Positions 25,019-36,435 of a stretch of 64,000 bases of DNA are shown here, in pieces. The position numbers and the translations under genes are program-made. The stretch is from contig NZ_CP141595.1 in the NCBI RefSeq assembly GCF_035590735.1, positions 4,251,001 through 4,315,000 of the forward strand. Direction: 5' to 3'. The DNA is from Rossellomorea aquimaris. GTDB lineage: Bacteria > Bacillota > Bacilli > Bacillales > Bacillaceae_B. Position 1 is the first letter of the stretch, and each line of letters begins with the position of its first letter. The notes under the pieces were generated by a model that saw only the letters and a list, made by a program, of their open reading frames with translations, ran no database searches and was not told the DNA's origin.

Positions 25019-26254
25019 ATGAGCAAACGTACAATTTTCTATAGCACCCTTACTGTATCGCTCCTTTTTATAGGCGCCAATACATATCTTATTGAAAAGG
25101 CGAACAGTAAAATAGACCGGGAAGTCCGCGTAGCAGAATGGGACCCTGTGTCTAAACAAGACTTGGCAAAAGAACTCCCTAAAGCAGGGGTTGTCGCTTC
25201 TGAAGAGGAAAACTACCTCTATTTCAACGACGAATTCGGTTCATTTAAAAAGTTCCTCATTAAAGAAGGGGACCAGATTAAATCCGGGACACCTCTCTAT
25301 GAATACGAAGTAACTGATCAAACTCAGCAAAAGAGCGTTCTTGAATCCGAGGTTGATCAATTAGAAGACGAGATTGATAGTATCGAAGACAACATTTCAG
25401 ATTTGAAACGCTTGGAATCTTCCCTTCCTTCCAGTTCAACCGACGAAAAAGAAATTCCGATTGACGCAAGCGCCCTTCAATCTGAATTTGATCTCAAAAA
25501 AGAAATTGCCGCTAAAGAACTGGAAATCGACCGCTTAGAAAGTCAAATCGATAATCTCGAGCGTCAAATTTCGGATATCGAATCGTATGAAACAACTTTG
25601 ACGGTTCAAAGCAGTGTGGAAGGAACGATCAAGGATCTTTCACATGCGATAGAGAATCCATTAATCACAATCTCATCACAGTCTACCATTGTAACGACTG
25701 ATCTGACGGAAAAAGAAATCGTGACTGTCGAAGAAAATATGAACGCAACGGTCCAATCCGATGTTGAGAAAAAGACCCAAAAGGGAATCGTAACCAAGGT
25801 GGCTACCTTGCCTAAAAACGACCCACACATCCAAACCGACAGCATGTATCCTGTAGAGGTGAAACTCCAGGATACAAAAAATGAACTTCTACCTGGCCAC
25901 CATGTATTCTTATCCATCATTACAGAAGAGGTTAAAGGCGCATGGGTTGTGCCAGTAACAGCCATTGAAAAAAATGGAGATTCAAAATATATTTGGATTC
26001 TAACTGAAAAAGGCACAGTCGAGAAGCGTAAAGTTGAAACTGGCCTGCAGGTAAATGGCCAGCAGCAGATCAAATCCGGTGTAAAGGCAGGCGAATACTA
26101 TATTGTATATCCTGATGAAATCCCTGCTCTACAAAAAGGGGCTACTTTCATTACTGCCCTTGATTGGGACAAGATTAAATTGAGAGACTTGAAGAAATTC
26201 GATCGTCCGACGATTTTGGAGAATTTGTTGTTGGGGATTTTGGAGCGAAAATAA
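25019..26254 (+). CDS. HlyD/RND-type efflux adaptor (membrane fusion protein)
   Basis: The 411-residue protein has one N-terminal anchor (FYSTLTVSLLFIGANTYLI), a split lipoyl/barrel-sandwich domain, a coiled coil at about 100-195 rich in heptads (SEVDQLEDEIDSIEDNISDL), and a beta-barrel C-terminus with GHHVFLSI and TEKGTVEKRKV. Such adaptors work with MacB-type ABC pumps. Unusually no ABC ATPase or permease lies next to it; the only partner is the Yip1-like protein. ATG 25019 is used because AAAGG lies too close to the GTG at 25010. Confidence 0.8.
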   Translation: MSKRTIFYSTLTVSLLFIGANTYLIEKANSKIDREVRVAEWDPVSKQDLAKELPKAGVVASEEENYLYFNDEFGSFKKFLIKEGDQIKSGTPLYEYEVTDQTQQKSVLESEVDQLEDEIDSIEDNISDLKRLESSLPSSSTDEKEIPIDASALQSEFDLKKEIAAKELEIDRLESQIDNLERQISDIESYETTLTVQSSVEGTIKDLSHAIENPLITISSQSTIVTTDLTEKEIVTVEENMNATVQSDVEKKTQKGIVTKVATLPKNDPHIQTDSMYPVEVKLQDTKNELLPGHHVFLSIITEEVKGAWVVPVTAIEKNGDSKYIWILTEKGTVEKRKVETGLQVNGQQQIKSGVKAGEYYIVYPDEIPALQKGATFITALDWDKIKLRDLKKFDRPTILENLLLGILERK

Positions 26255-26259
26255 TAGAT

Positions 26260-26290
26260 GGCCGGCTCTTTTCGGGGAGCTGGTTTTTTT
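26260..26290 (+). terminator. Terminator of the adaptor operon
   Basis: CCGGCTC pairs with GAGCTGG, followed by seven T, just past the stop at 26254. Confidence 0.75.
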
Positions 26291-26312
26291 ATGAAATTAA
26301 TAATATATTCAT

Positions 26313-26340
26313 AAAAGCACTGACAATAGTCAGTGCTTTT
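26313..26340. terminator. Terminator of the lipoprotein gene
   Basis: A perfect 12-bp stem, AAAAGCACTGAC / GTCAGTGCTTTT, with a 4-nt loop lies just beyond the stop at 26347 on the minus strand. Confidence 0.85.
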
Positions 26341-26346
26341 ATGACG

Positions 26347-27159
26347 TTAATGAATCTCTCCATTTTTTGTTTCAATGGACTCTAAGTAATCTTTCATACC
26401 TACATAATCTTTTTCGTAATACTTGTCTTCACTTTCAGCAGGAATATTATCTTCACCTTTATAGTAATCCGGAATGATGGATTCCAGGAAAACGGATTTT
26501 TCCTTTTCAGTAAAGTTCTTGGGCTCTATGTAATATGTTCTAAAAGCCATTTTCTTCATAATGGATTCATTTATATTGCGAGAGTATAGATGATCTGCTA
26601 ACTTTTTAGCGTAAACATACTTTGAATTTACGCTAAATTGATGACGAGGAATACTCCTTAATAGCTCAATATTTATTTCAAAAGGGGGTTCATCATTGGA
26701 TTTCAGGTAGTTCTCTAAAGGCATTAATTCAGCATATCGAAGACTGGGGAATTCTTTCAAATCAGTCTGGTATATGGACATATGAACTGTTTGGATAGTT
26801 TCGCCATTTGTTATTTCTTCTATTTCTTGTTTGAAAAATTCTCGTAGCTGTGGTTCGTAGTAGCACTCGAGATAGCTAACAGTGACCTCATCGCTATTCG
26901 CTTCATCAGGGACACCTATAATGGAGAACCTCAAATTTGGGTCTTTCAGTGCAATAATTTCATACCGCCAATCCTTAACTGTCCATAAGGCACCAGTTGG
27001 GGTATCATCCACTAATCTTTTTGCTTCCACCTTGAATTCAGTGCCGAACCGCTCCTCCACATAGTTCTTCACTGATGGGGCGTCCTGTTCACTAGTATGT
27101 TCACAACCAATAAGTACTAAGACGGCTAGAAGCAACATATAAGATCCTATATTTCTCAT
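26347..27159 (-). CDS. Hypothetical lipoprotein (270 aa)
   Basis: The protein starts MRNIGSYMLLLAVLVLIGC, a signal peptide with lipobox LIGC, so it should be lipidated and anchored on the outer membrane face. The rest is acidic and soluble with no motif I know. The start at 27159 fits both the lipobox and AGGTGA upstream; the ORF reaches back to 27222. It diverges from phoA. Confidence 0.75.
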   Translation of the reverse strand: MRNIGSYMLLLAVLVLIGCEHTSEQDAPSVKNYVEERFGTEFKVEAKRLVDDTPTGALWTVKDWRYEIIALKDPNLRFSIIGVPDEANSDEVTVSYLECYYEPQLREFFKQEIEEITNGETIQTVHMSIYQTDLKEFPSLRYAELMPLENYLKSNDEPPFEINIELLRSIPRHQFSVNSKYVYAKKLADHLYSRNINESIMKKMAFRTYYIEPKNFTEKEKSVFLESIIPDYYKGEDNIPAESEDKYYEKDYVGMKDYLESIETKNGEIH

Positions 27160-27328
27160 CTTTTCACCTGCATCTCCAATAATTCGAGTAAAATATCCAC
27201 ATTTTTTTACCATTTTTTTCATGTTAAAAGATTTATTTTTTACTCAGATATGAAGGTCACTATACATACTCCCCCTCATTCAACAAATACTATTGTCAAA
27301 CACTAACGAAAAGGAGCACTCACCCACC

Positions 27329-28948
27329 ATGAATACACTAAAACGCCTCATCATCCTAACCATCCTCCTCTCCCTCCTGGCCTTCTCCCTCCCCTCCTCC
27401 TGCCTATTTGCCGCCCCAAACCCACCCAAGAAAAACGTCATCCTCATGATCATGGACGGCACCAACTCCGACATCGTAACATTGTCGCGTTGGTACCGAG
27501 GGACGGACCTTCAATTGGATAAGATTTTGGTCGGCGGCGTCCGGACGTATTCTGCCCAGTCAGCGATCACCGATTCCGCTGCAGCCGGGTCGGCCATGGC
27601 CACCGGTATGAAGACGAAAGCTGATTACATAGGAATGAACCCGGATGGACGCCCTGTTTTGACCGTACTTGAAGGTGCCAAGTTGTCAGGCTACAAGACC
27701 GGCATCGTAGCTACCTCACCTGTCCAGCATGCCACTCCGGCTGCGTTCACAGCCCATGTTCTGAACCGAGATGAATTTGGAGACATCGGCGAACAACAGG
27801 TGTACCAGGGGCTCGACGTTATCTTAGGTGGAGGTTCCGCCTGGTTGAAACCGAAATCAAAAGACCACGTAAAAAACGACGATGGCATGCTTAAAACGAA
27901 AGAAGTCAGTCGCGAGGACGGAGAAAATCTCGTGGAGGTCATCGGCTCAGAGGGCTATGATTTGGTTTTGACGAGGGACGGACTTCTAAAAAGAAAAGGC
28001 TCTTCTAAATTATGGGGTGCGTTTGCTGAAGAGGACATTGCCTATGAAATGGACAGGAAGACGTTAAACCCTGATGAACCTTCACTTGCGGATATGACTC
28101 GTGCGGCCATCCAGCGCCTTTCTCAAAGTGAGAAGGGATTCTTCTTGATGGTCGAAGGCAGCAAGGTGGATTGGGCTGCTCATAAAAATGATCCAGTCGG
28201 AATGATCAGTGAGGTATTGAGCTTTGATGACGCCGTGGGAGAGGCTTTGGCATTCGCTCGTGAAGATGGCAATACGATGGTGATCGCCGTGACCGACCAC
28301 GGGAATAGCGGCCTCACCCTTGGGAATCAAGGGACAAACGGGGATTATAAAAATCAGCCAGTTGAGAAGTTTGTGGAGCCATTGCGTAATGCTGAGCTTA
28401 CCATTAAAGGCGCTATTTCCCAACTCAAGGAGGATCGATCAAATTTAAAAGAGGTTCTTTCAAACTATGGGTTGGGGAATCTGAGTAAGAATGAATTCTG
28501 CGCAATGGAAGATGCCTCTAAAAAAGTGGAGGACTTGGAGGATGAAATGGTGAAGCTGATGGCTAAGCGGGCTAATCTTGGCTTTACAACTCATGGACAC
28601 ACCGGTGAGGATGTCTTCTTATATGCATACGGTCCCGGGAAGCCCGGGGGTCTTATTGAAAATACCGATATACCCAAAGTGATTTCCAAGTATCTGGGAT
28701 TTTCATTAACTTCCGGCGAATTTGCCTCCTGGTATGTGGATGGAGCGGAATTTTATCGTGAAAGAGGTTTTAACGTGAAGATCGAGGGACGGACCTCGAA
28801 AAATCCTGTGATGGTGGTGAAGCGTGGGGATGAAGAGCTTCGTTTTCCTGAAAATAAGGATTTCTACTTGAAAAATGGTGAAATGGTGGGGTTGAAGAGT
28901 GTGAATGTGTATGATGGGGAGACTTTTTATGTGCATGTGGAGGGATAA
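27329..28948 (+). CDS. phoA: Secreted alkaline phosphatase
   Basis: The 539-residue PhoA-family enzyme has a signal peptide (NTLKRLIILTILLSLLAF...), the metal site NVILMIMDGTNSD, nucleophile Ser83 in TDSAAAGSA, and ligands in MVEGSKVDWAAH, TDHGNSG and THGHTGEDVFLYA. It releases phosphate from monoesters outside the cell. About 70 residues follow the usual end. Start ATG 27329 is behind AAAAGGAG. Three 14-mer copies lie inside it, one in each forward reading frame (RGTDL, RDGL, EGRTS), more than in any other gene here. Confidence 0.92.
   Translation: MNTLKRLIILTILLSLLAFSLPSSCLFAAPNPPKKNVILMIMDGTNSDIVTLSRWYRGTDLQLDKILVGGVRTYSAQSAITDSAAAGSAMATGMKTKADYIGMNPDGRPVLTVLEGAKLSGYKTGIVATSPVQHATPAAFTAHVLNRDEFGDIGEQQVYQGLDVILGGGSAWLKPKSKDHVKNDDGMLKTKEVSREDGENLVEVIGSEGYDLVLTRDGLLKRKGSSKLWGAFAEEDIAYEMDRKTLNPDEPSLADMTRAAIQRLSQSEKGFFLMVEGSKVDWAAHKNDPVGMISEVLSFDDAVGEALAFAREDGNTMVIAVTDHGNSGLTLGNQGTNGDYKNQPVEKFVEPLRNAELTIKGAISQLKEDRSNLKEVLSNYGLGNLSKNEFCAMEDASKKVEDLEDEMVKLMAKRANLGFTTHGHTGEDVFLYAYGPGKPGGLIENTDIPKVISKYLGFSLTSGEFASWYVDGAEFYRERGFNVKIEGRTSKNPVMVVKRGDEELRFPENKDFYLKNGEMVGLKSVNVYDGETFYVHVEG
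27498..27511 (+). repeat. 14-mer copy inside phoA, frame 1
   Basis: GAGGGACGGACCTT encodes the end of YRGTDL. Confidence 0.85.
27973..27986 (+). repeat. 14-mer copy inside phoA, frame 2
   Basis: GAGGGACGGACTTC (one change) is read as AGG GAC GGA CTT, giving TRDGLL. Confidence 0.75.
28784..28797 (+). repeat. 14-mer copy inside phoA, frame 3
   Basis: A perfect GAGGGACGGACCTC is read as GAG GGA CGG ACC TCG, giving EGRTS in the C-terminal extension. Confidence 0.88.
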
Positions 28949-29070
28949 GGCGGGATTGGGACTGGGAGCTGGTTTATTTATTTTCAACTTTCGGGATTTA
29001 TTTTCAAGTCCACCTTCATCGACCGGTACCAGGCAACTTTTTGTAGATTTTTTAATCAGTTTCAAATTTT

Positions 29071-29167
29071 ATTATCGACTTTGAGGATTTTATTATCGAG
29101 TTCGAACCATATATTATCGACTTTGAGGATTTTATTATCGAGTTCGAACCATATATTATCGACTTTG
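29071..29167 (+). repeat. 42-bp tandem repeat with 21-bp sub-period
   Basis: Two perfect 42-bp copies (29071-29112, 29113-29154) and a 13-bp partial copy. Each copy consists of two related 21-mers that both begin ATTATCGA. Similar AT-rich units (ATTTATTTTCAA at 28976 and 28996) precede it. The rest of the 28949-29358 gap is a C-rich low-complexity stretch with no gene that I can support. Confidence 0.9.
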
Positions 29168-29358
29168 CCCTACCAAGTCCCAAGCGTCCCAATCCCACTC
29201 TACCATCCAACGAACCATACCGCTCACTACATCATTCGACAAACTCCCCCAGCCTCATCTCACCCCCTTCCACCACTTCCCCCGTCCCATGTTCCTTTTC
29301 CACCTCCTTTTGCGTTATAATAAAAGAATGCGATTTTATAGATTGGAGAGGTTGGTTG

Positions 29359-30994
29359 ATGTCGATTCGTATTCAGGAGTTGAAGGATAGGTTACTTCCC
29401 ATGAGTCAGTCGATACAGGGTGAATTGGACCCGAATCAGGATGAGAGCAAGAATGTCGTTTCCAAGGGCCTTCTTTTGTTCCGTCAGAATCTGGTTTCGA
29501 ACGTTAAGGTCCGTGATGAAGAAGTGACGGCCGAGGTGCAGGATGTGACGCCTGTGACCCTTGAGTTGAATTTTTCGTTCCCCCTTTTAAGCAAGTGCTC
29601 ATGTCCTCAAGGTAGTTGGTGCCGGCATCAAATGGCGACCTTTTTTATGCTATATAACAAAGTTGGACGGGTCAGTGAGTGGATCCAGAATTGGCGGAGT
29701 CAGTCTAAGCCTTCAAGTCAGGAAACACAGTCTTTGGATGATTTATTGAATAAACACAGCAGCACGGGAGCTCTCCGTAAAGCCAGTGATCTATTGAAAG
29801 AACGGAAATCGCGGGGAAACACGCCTGAGGAATGGTGGCAGTTCTTTGACTCTCTTCTGAAGCAGGAAGACTTGGAGTTACTTGAAAGACAGCCCTATTT
29901 GATGGATGTCCTCGTTCAAAATATAACAAAACGCTTTATGAAGGAAGCTCCATTCGAACGGGAATGGAAGCCTCTTTATCAGCTGTTTGCGACCTTTTAT
30001 TTATCGATTCACATCGACCTTTATTTACAAAAAAGGAATGTAGAGCTGAGCCGAGAGCAATACAGCATGTATGATTTTCTGTTAGGGGAAATGGAAGACG
30101 CCGTAGAAAAACTGTCGATTCATGCCATGCCTTTCAGCTTCGATCCATTCATTGCCTTTTTGAAAAAGCAGACGATTGAAATGAGTGATTCCACAGAAAA
30201 TAGTACGATGATGAAAGCCGAAGTGTACCGTTTCCTATGGTATTACTTGTTCAAACAGAAGTCGTGGCGCCGTGAAGAGGTTGCGCGTTTAGAAGAAAAT
30301 AGCCCGCAGGACTCCACTTTTTTCAACGTCGCCATCCTCCATCAATATTTACTCCTCGAAGACCTGAACAAGGCGAGTGAAGTGGTGGATGAACTGGGTA
30401 CCGAGCTGGTCCCTTTCAGTGAATTCTGGCTGCGCAAATTTTTCGTCGGTAAGCGTTACGAAGTCGGCTTCTTCCTAGTCCGCAATATCTTATCGAGGAT
30501 GCCGGATCACCTGGAGACCCTCGATTATTATGAAGCGACCCGGTTCGTGCGATGGTTTGTGAGGATTCTGCCCATGGATTGGCTAATGGAAAAGGACAGC
30601 TCCCTTGTGAATGAACTTCTTCTATCCATGCTTCCGTACAGCTTCTTCTCGTATAATGAGTATCTCATTAGCGCGAAGGCTTATCGTGAATGGGTCGAGC
30701 TGCAAAAATACATGAGCTACAGCATTCAGGAGATGGAAGGCATGGGCCTCCGCGATGTGACGAAGGAAGCGCCAGAGCTTGCCCTTCCGATCTATTACGC
30801 CGGGGTCATGGAAGCGATCGATCAGAAGAATCGTGACAGCTACAAGCTGGCCGTCCGTTATATGAAAAAGATTCGTACGATCTATAAAAAAACGAAGAAA
30901 ACCGATAAATGGGATGTGTATCTCATCTATATTTTAGATAAATACAAGCGATTACGTGCGTTCCAAGAAGAGTGCAGAAAGGGTAAGTTAATCG

Positions 30995-31002
<8 letters not shown>
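29359..31002 (+). CDS. SWIM zinc finger protein partner of SNF2 helicase
   Basis: The 547-residue protein has a SWIM-type zinc site at about 80-95 (CSCPQGSWCRH, i.e. CxC..CxH). The remainder is helical and unassigned. Its gene overlaps the SNF2 gene by 8 bp, the usual arrangement for these bacterial pairs, so it is probably the DNA- or protein-binding partner of the helicase. ATG 29359 has GGAGAGG seven bases upstream. Confidence 0.88.
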
Positions 31003-33820
<2,818 letters not shown>

Positions 33821-33829
33821 TTGAATTTG

Positions 33830-33862
33830 ACCTCTTTCCTTTTGTGGGAAAGAGGTTTTTTT
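33830..33862 (+). terminator. Terminator of the SWIM-SNF2 operon
   Basis: ACCTCTTTCC / GGAAAGAGGT is followed by a T run. Confidence 0.9.
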
Positions 33863-34314
33863 GTAGGTGTGTTGTGAAATTGGCTTAGCTGACGTTTAAA
33901 TAATGACTATTGGAGTTATTTCAAAAGGGTTTGGACAAATTAGGCTTAGGATGGATTTTTTACAAATATAATTGTAAAAATGATTGCGTTTAATCTGCAT
34001 CTTCCTTTTGTTGTGCCACTTTCCACAAAACTCGTCCCAAAATGTGAACAACCGGAATCATTATCATTGACCTCGGGCAATTATCTAATACATTTGCTCT
34101 TTTACCCATAAAAAAACGCCGGCTCCCCAATAGGAAACCGACTCTATATGAAGACAATAAGGGGAATTACCGCTTACGTTACTCACTGCTACACATGTAT
34201 ATTTCTAATGAGGTATGTTTGAGGTATGTTGCGATGACCATTGGAATTTGAGACAACTGCTTATTAGGTTGGTTGGATAGTTCGTATGGAAAGAATTCTG
34301 GGTGGGGTTTTTAT
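33863..34314. other. Intergenic stretch without recognised gene
   Basis: About 450 bp between convergent units. I see no ORF with a ribosome site. There is a weak inverted match, CCGGCTCC / GGAAACCG near 34120, possibly a decayed terminator, and otherwise AT-rich DNA. Confidence 0.5.
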
Positions 34315-34488
34315 TTATGACGAGGTTTTCAAGACTGGGTTCTGGTATTCATATCCTTGTTCAAGGGCTGTCACCCGTTGAGATAAATAGAAATTTTCGA
34401 CGTTCGCTCTTGCTACTTTTTTGATGAGGTCTTCTGTTAATTTTTCCATTCTGTCGATTCTTTGTTCAAGATCTTGCAGTGTGGCCAC
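34315..34488 (-). CDS. Small coiled-coil protein downstream of ssbB (57 aa)
   Basis: This small gene starts at GTG 34488, with GGGAG upstream, 24 bp past the ssbB stop, and ends at 34315. The product MATLQDLEQRIDRMEKL... is a heptad-rich helix (hydrophobics at LEQRIDRMEKLTEDLIKKV). I do not recognise it. Co-transcription with ssbB suggests a DNA-metabolism or structural role, unproven. Confidence 0.65.
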   Translation of the reverse strand: MATLQDLEQRIDRMEKLTEDLIKKVARANVENFYLSQRVTALEQGYEYQNPVLKTSS

Positions 34489-34512
34489 AACTCCATCTCC
34501 CTTAATAAAATA

Positions 34513-34890
34513 TTAAAACGGTAATTCAATTAGCTCTTTCTTGCCCGGCTCGGGGGCTTCCGCGGTTTCCCGCCTGCTGTCCATAAATCGGACATTTTCC
34601 GCGACGACTTCGGTTACATACGTACGTTTTCCTTGATCATTATCATAATAGCGGGTTTGTATGCGACCGGTCACTCCAACGACAGATCCCTTTCGGCAAT
34701 ATTTCTCCATATTGTCTGCAGCCCGGTTCCATATGGTGCAGAGTACAAAATCTGTATCAATTTGGCCTTTTTGATTCTTGTAGTTACGATTCACAGCTAT
34801 CGTAGCGTTAAGTATTGATTTCCCTTCCAATGTTTTTCGTACTTCAGGATCTTTGGTCAGCCTTCCAACGAGGGTCACTTGGTTGATCAA
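34513..34890 (-). CDS. ssbB: Single-stranded DNA-binding protein, SsbB-type
   Basis: The 125-residue OB-fold protein starts MINQVTLVGRLTKDPEVR and includes FVLCTIWNRAADN and GSVVGVTGRIQTR. It is short, lacking the long acidic tail of SsbA, and lies near ywpF and fabZ as in B. subtilis, so it is the SsbB-type protein that coats incoming DNA in competent cells. It ends in ELIELPF, not the usual DDDLPF tip. The start is TTG 34890 behind AAAGGAGG at eleven bases. I could not find a clear ComK box upstream. Confidence 0.88.
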   Translation of the reverse strand: MINQVTLVGRLTKDPEVRKTLEGKSILNATIAVNRNYKNQKGQIDTDFVLCTIWNRAADNMEKYCRKGSVVGVTGRIQTRYYDNDQGKRTYVTEVVAENVRFMDSRRETAEAPEPGKKELIELPF

Positions 34891-34960
34891 TTGAATTCTT
34901 TCCTCCTTTCTCTTAAGCTGTTTTCATCTTACAATCTTCTATCACACCTTGTAAAATCGT

Positions 34961-35010
34961 GAATTTCCGAAATTCGAGGCGAAAATGGCTTGAATTCCGG
35001 AAATTCGCCT
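34961..35010. repeat. Short repeat and hairpin between ssbB and ywpF
   Basis: GAATTTCCGAAATTCG (34961) and GAATTCCGGAAATTCG (34992) are direct repeats 31 bp apart. A stem AGGCGAA / TTCGCCT (34977-35010) overlaps the second. It sits in the divergent promoter region of ssbB and ywpF. Confidence 0.5.
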
Positions 35011-35157
35011 AGTGAGATTTCCCGGTTTTTGATCAAAATCAGGGTCAAAATCACAAAATTGCATCTTTCGTCCTTTTTTTCCTCGAGGAATTTGTTAGGG
35101 AAACAATTCCTACTATGATATAATTTTATAAAACCTTTAAATGGGAGATGTTCGTTC

Positions 35158-35598
35158 ATGAAAACCTTTAAAGTTATTTCACTGCAAGTAGTGGAGAAAG
35201 ATGAACTGCGTGACTTTGAGATAGTGGACGGTCTGATTATCAATAAAGAGGATGGGCAGAGTACGTGGCTTGTCGAAACGTACTTGTCGAATGAATATAT
35301 TGAGTTCTTTCAGAAGGCTCAGCAACGTAAGGGAGATTTGGAAATTCAGGTCGTGATTTCCCATAAAGCCAATGATCCTGCTGCTTTCATGACTTCTATC
35401 CGTTGTATTAAAGAGATGGATGAGCATATCAGTATTATGTTTGAGGGGAAATTGAAGAAACAGAGGAATGAATATGCCGAAATACTCCTTGATGACTTGG
35501 TGCAAAAAGGATATTCGGGGGAAGAATTAATCCGTGAGTTTCGCGAGAAAATGGTATCGAAGCCAAGGATTCCTGTATCATCAAAACCTAGCGTTTAA
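35158..35598 (+). CDS. ywpF: YwpF-like protein
   Basis: The 146-residue soluble protein starts MKTFKVISLQVV and has the beta-rich YwpF-like fold signature DFEIVDGLIINKED. Its biochemical role is unknown. It diverges from ssbB, as in the ywp region of B. subtilis, and GGGAGATG precedes the ATG. The C-terminal 25 residues are basic and probably disordered. Confidence 0.75.
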   Translation: MKTFKVISLQVVEKDELRDFEIVDGLIINKEDGQSTWLVETYLSNEYIEFFQKAQQRKGDLEIQVVISHKANDPAAFMTSIRCIKEMDEHISIMFEGKLKKQRNEYAEILLDDLVQKGYSGEELIREFREKMVSKPRIPVSSKPSV

Positions 35599-35690
35599 TT
35601 GTACGAAATTATGTAAACTTTATATAGAGCACGAGTTAGCTGTTTGCTATAATTAATTTACAAGTTATTTTTCATTTATTTTCATTAATA

Positions 35691-35704
35691 GTTCTTTTTA
35701 TAAC
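35691..35704 (+). promoter_or_regulatory. SinR-type operator upstream of sinR
   Basis: GTTCTTTTTATAAC contains the SinR half-site consensus GTTCTYT and ends 24 bp before the sinR start. It shares GTTCTTTTTA with the better site at 36988, suggesting autoregulation. Confidence 0.5.
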
Positions 35705-35728
35705 GAAGTACTTAGGTAGGTGTGCTCA

Positions 35729-36049
35729 ATGATTGGAGAAAGAGTAAAGAAATATCGCAAAGAAAAACGAATGTCCATGACAGAACTGGCTGAAAAAGCC
35801 GGTGTCGCCAAATCATATTTAAGTTCTATAGAGCGTAACCTTCAAAAAAATCCGTCCATTCAATTTCTTGAGAAAATTTCAGTAGCTTTAGGCATTCCAA
35901 TGGATGCATTATTACATGATCAAGTCGATGACACTACTATTGATCACGAGTGGATCAAGATCGCAGAAGAGGCAATGGATTCCGGAATTACCAAAGAACA
36001 ATTCCGTGAGTTCATTGAATTTAATAAATGGAAATTAGGCAATAAATAA
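35729..36049 (+). CDS. sinR: Biofilm master regulator SinR
   Basis: The 106-residue repressor is close to B. subtilis SinR: MIGERVKKYRKEKRMSMTEL, then AEKAGVAKSYLSSIERNLQK, NPSIQFLEKIS. The helix-turn-helix is at 5-60, and the C-terminal SinI-type dimerisation hook has EWIKIAEEAMDSGITKEQFREFI. It represses matrix genes and is neutralised by SinI. Start 35729 is chosen as the canonical MIG with AGGTAGG upstream. Unlike B. subtilis, sinI is not upstream but faces it across a shared terminator. Confidence 0.93.
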   Translation: MIGERVKKYRKEKRMSMTELAEKAGVAKSYLSSIERNLQKNPSIQFLEKISVALGIPMDALLHDQVDDTTIDHEWIKIAEEAMDSGITKEQFREFIEFNKWKLGNK

Positions 36050-36080
36050 AGTCTTGCGATGGATTCGCAAGACTTTATTT
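36044..36080. terminator. Shared bidirectional terminator of sinR and sinI
   Basis: A perfect 16-bp stem, AAATAAAGTCTTGCGA / TCGCAAGACTTTATTT, with a 5-nt loop lies between the two convergent stop codons. Confidence 0.92.
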
Positions 36081-36096
36081 ATATTTAAATCACTTA

Positions 36097-36222
36097 TTAC
36101 TCGGTTTTCACTTCCTGGGACTGGTTCTGCAGAAATTCTCTAATTTCTGTTTTAGATATTCCGGCTTCTAAAGCTTGTTTAATTAGTTCCATCCATTCAA
36201 GATCAAGTTCACGATTTGTCAA
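36097..36222 (-). CDS. sinI: SinI-like antirepressor (41 aa)
   Basis: This small gene starts at TTG 36222, with GGGAGGG seven bases upstream, and stops at 36097. The product has the SinI domain LDLEWMELIKQALEAGISKT followed by EIREFLQN, which pairs with the like domain of SinR and titrates it. It lacks the longer tail of B. subtilis SinI. Its 5' leader carries a GEMM-like aptamer candidate (36324-36432) and a small overlapping reading frame (36209-36283). It is convergent to sinR, so the two have independent promoters. Confidence 0.85.
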   Translation of the reverse strand: MTNRELDLEWMELIKQALEAGISKTEIREFLQNQSQEVKTE

Positions 36223-36283
36223 TATAATACCCTCCCAAAATACATGTATGTATTTCAGGCAATCCAGCCATCGTAGTCCTCAA
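36209..36283 (-). other. Possible upstream ORF overlapping the sinI start
   Basis: A 24-codon frame runs from TTG 36283 (AAGAAGG about seven bases before it) to TGA at 36209, overlapping the first codons of sinI in another frame. Translation could couple to or occlude sinI. It is too short to be sure. Confidence 0.3.
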
Positions 36284-36323
36284 ATATACACACCTTCTTA
36301 TCGATTAAATTTCAATATATTAT

Positions 36324-36432
36324 ATTAGCTATGGTCACGAAGGTATGCATATTTTGTAACCTTAGATCTGTGACTTTGCGTCCTTATCTTTCAATAAGTT
36401 TGCCTTTATCTGACTCTTCCATTCGAACTAAT
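36324..36432 (-). ncRNA. GEMM-like (c-di-GMP-I type) leader RNA of sinI
   Basis: The minus strand reads GGCAAACTTATTGAAAGATA then AGGACGCAAAGTCAC, matching the GEMM-I P2 hairpin with GAAA loop and the invariant GACGCAAAG. Next come TCTAAGG and TATGCATACC, resembling the tetraloop receptor (CCUAAG / UAUGG). An outer pairing ATTAG / CTAAT closes the element. The 3' part (CGTGACCATAGC) departs from the usual AGCC(A/G)G..ACC, so this is a variant or a degraded copy. The sinI start lies about 100 nt downstream, with no terminator between. Confidence 0.55.
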
Positions 36433-36435
36433 TAG

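Noticed and set aside
29081..29320. 79-codon frame with a repeated 14-residue block
   Set aside because: It is just the 42-bp tandem repeat read in an open frame; TTG start without ribosome site and a proline/histidine-rich low-complexity tail.
34891..35157. ComK box upstream of ssbB
   Set aside because: No clear AAAA-N5-TTTT pair at the right spacing; only partial matches.
36250..36292. Alternative GTG-started 12-codon frame in the sinI leader
   Set aside because: Too short, and its ribosome site is too close to the start codon.
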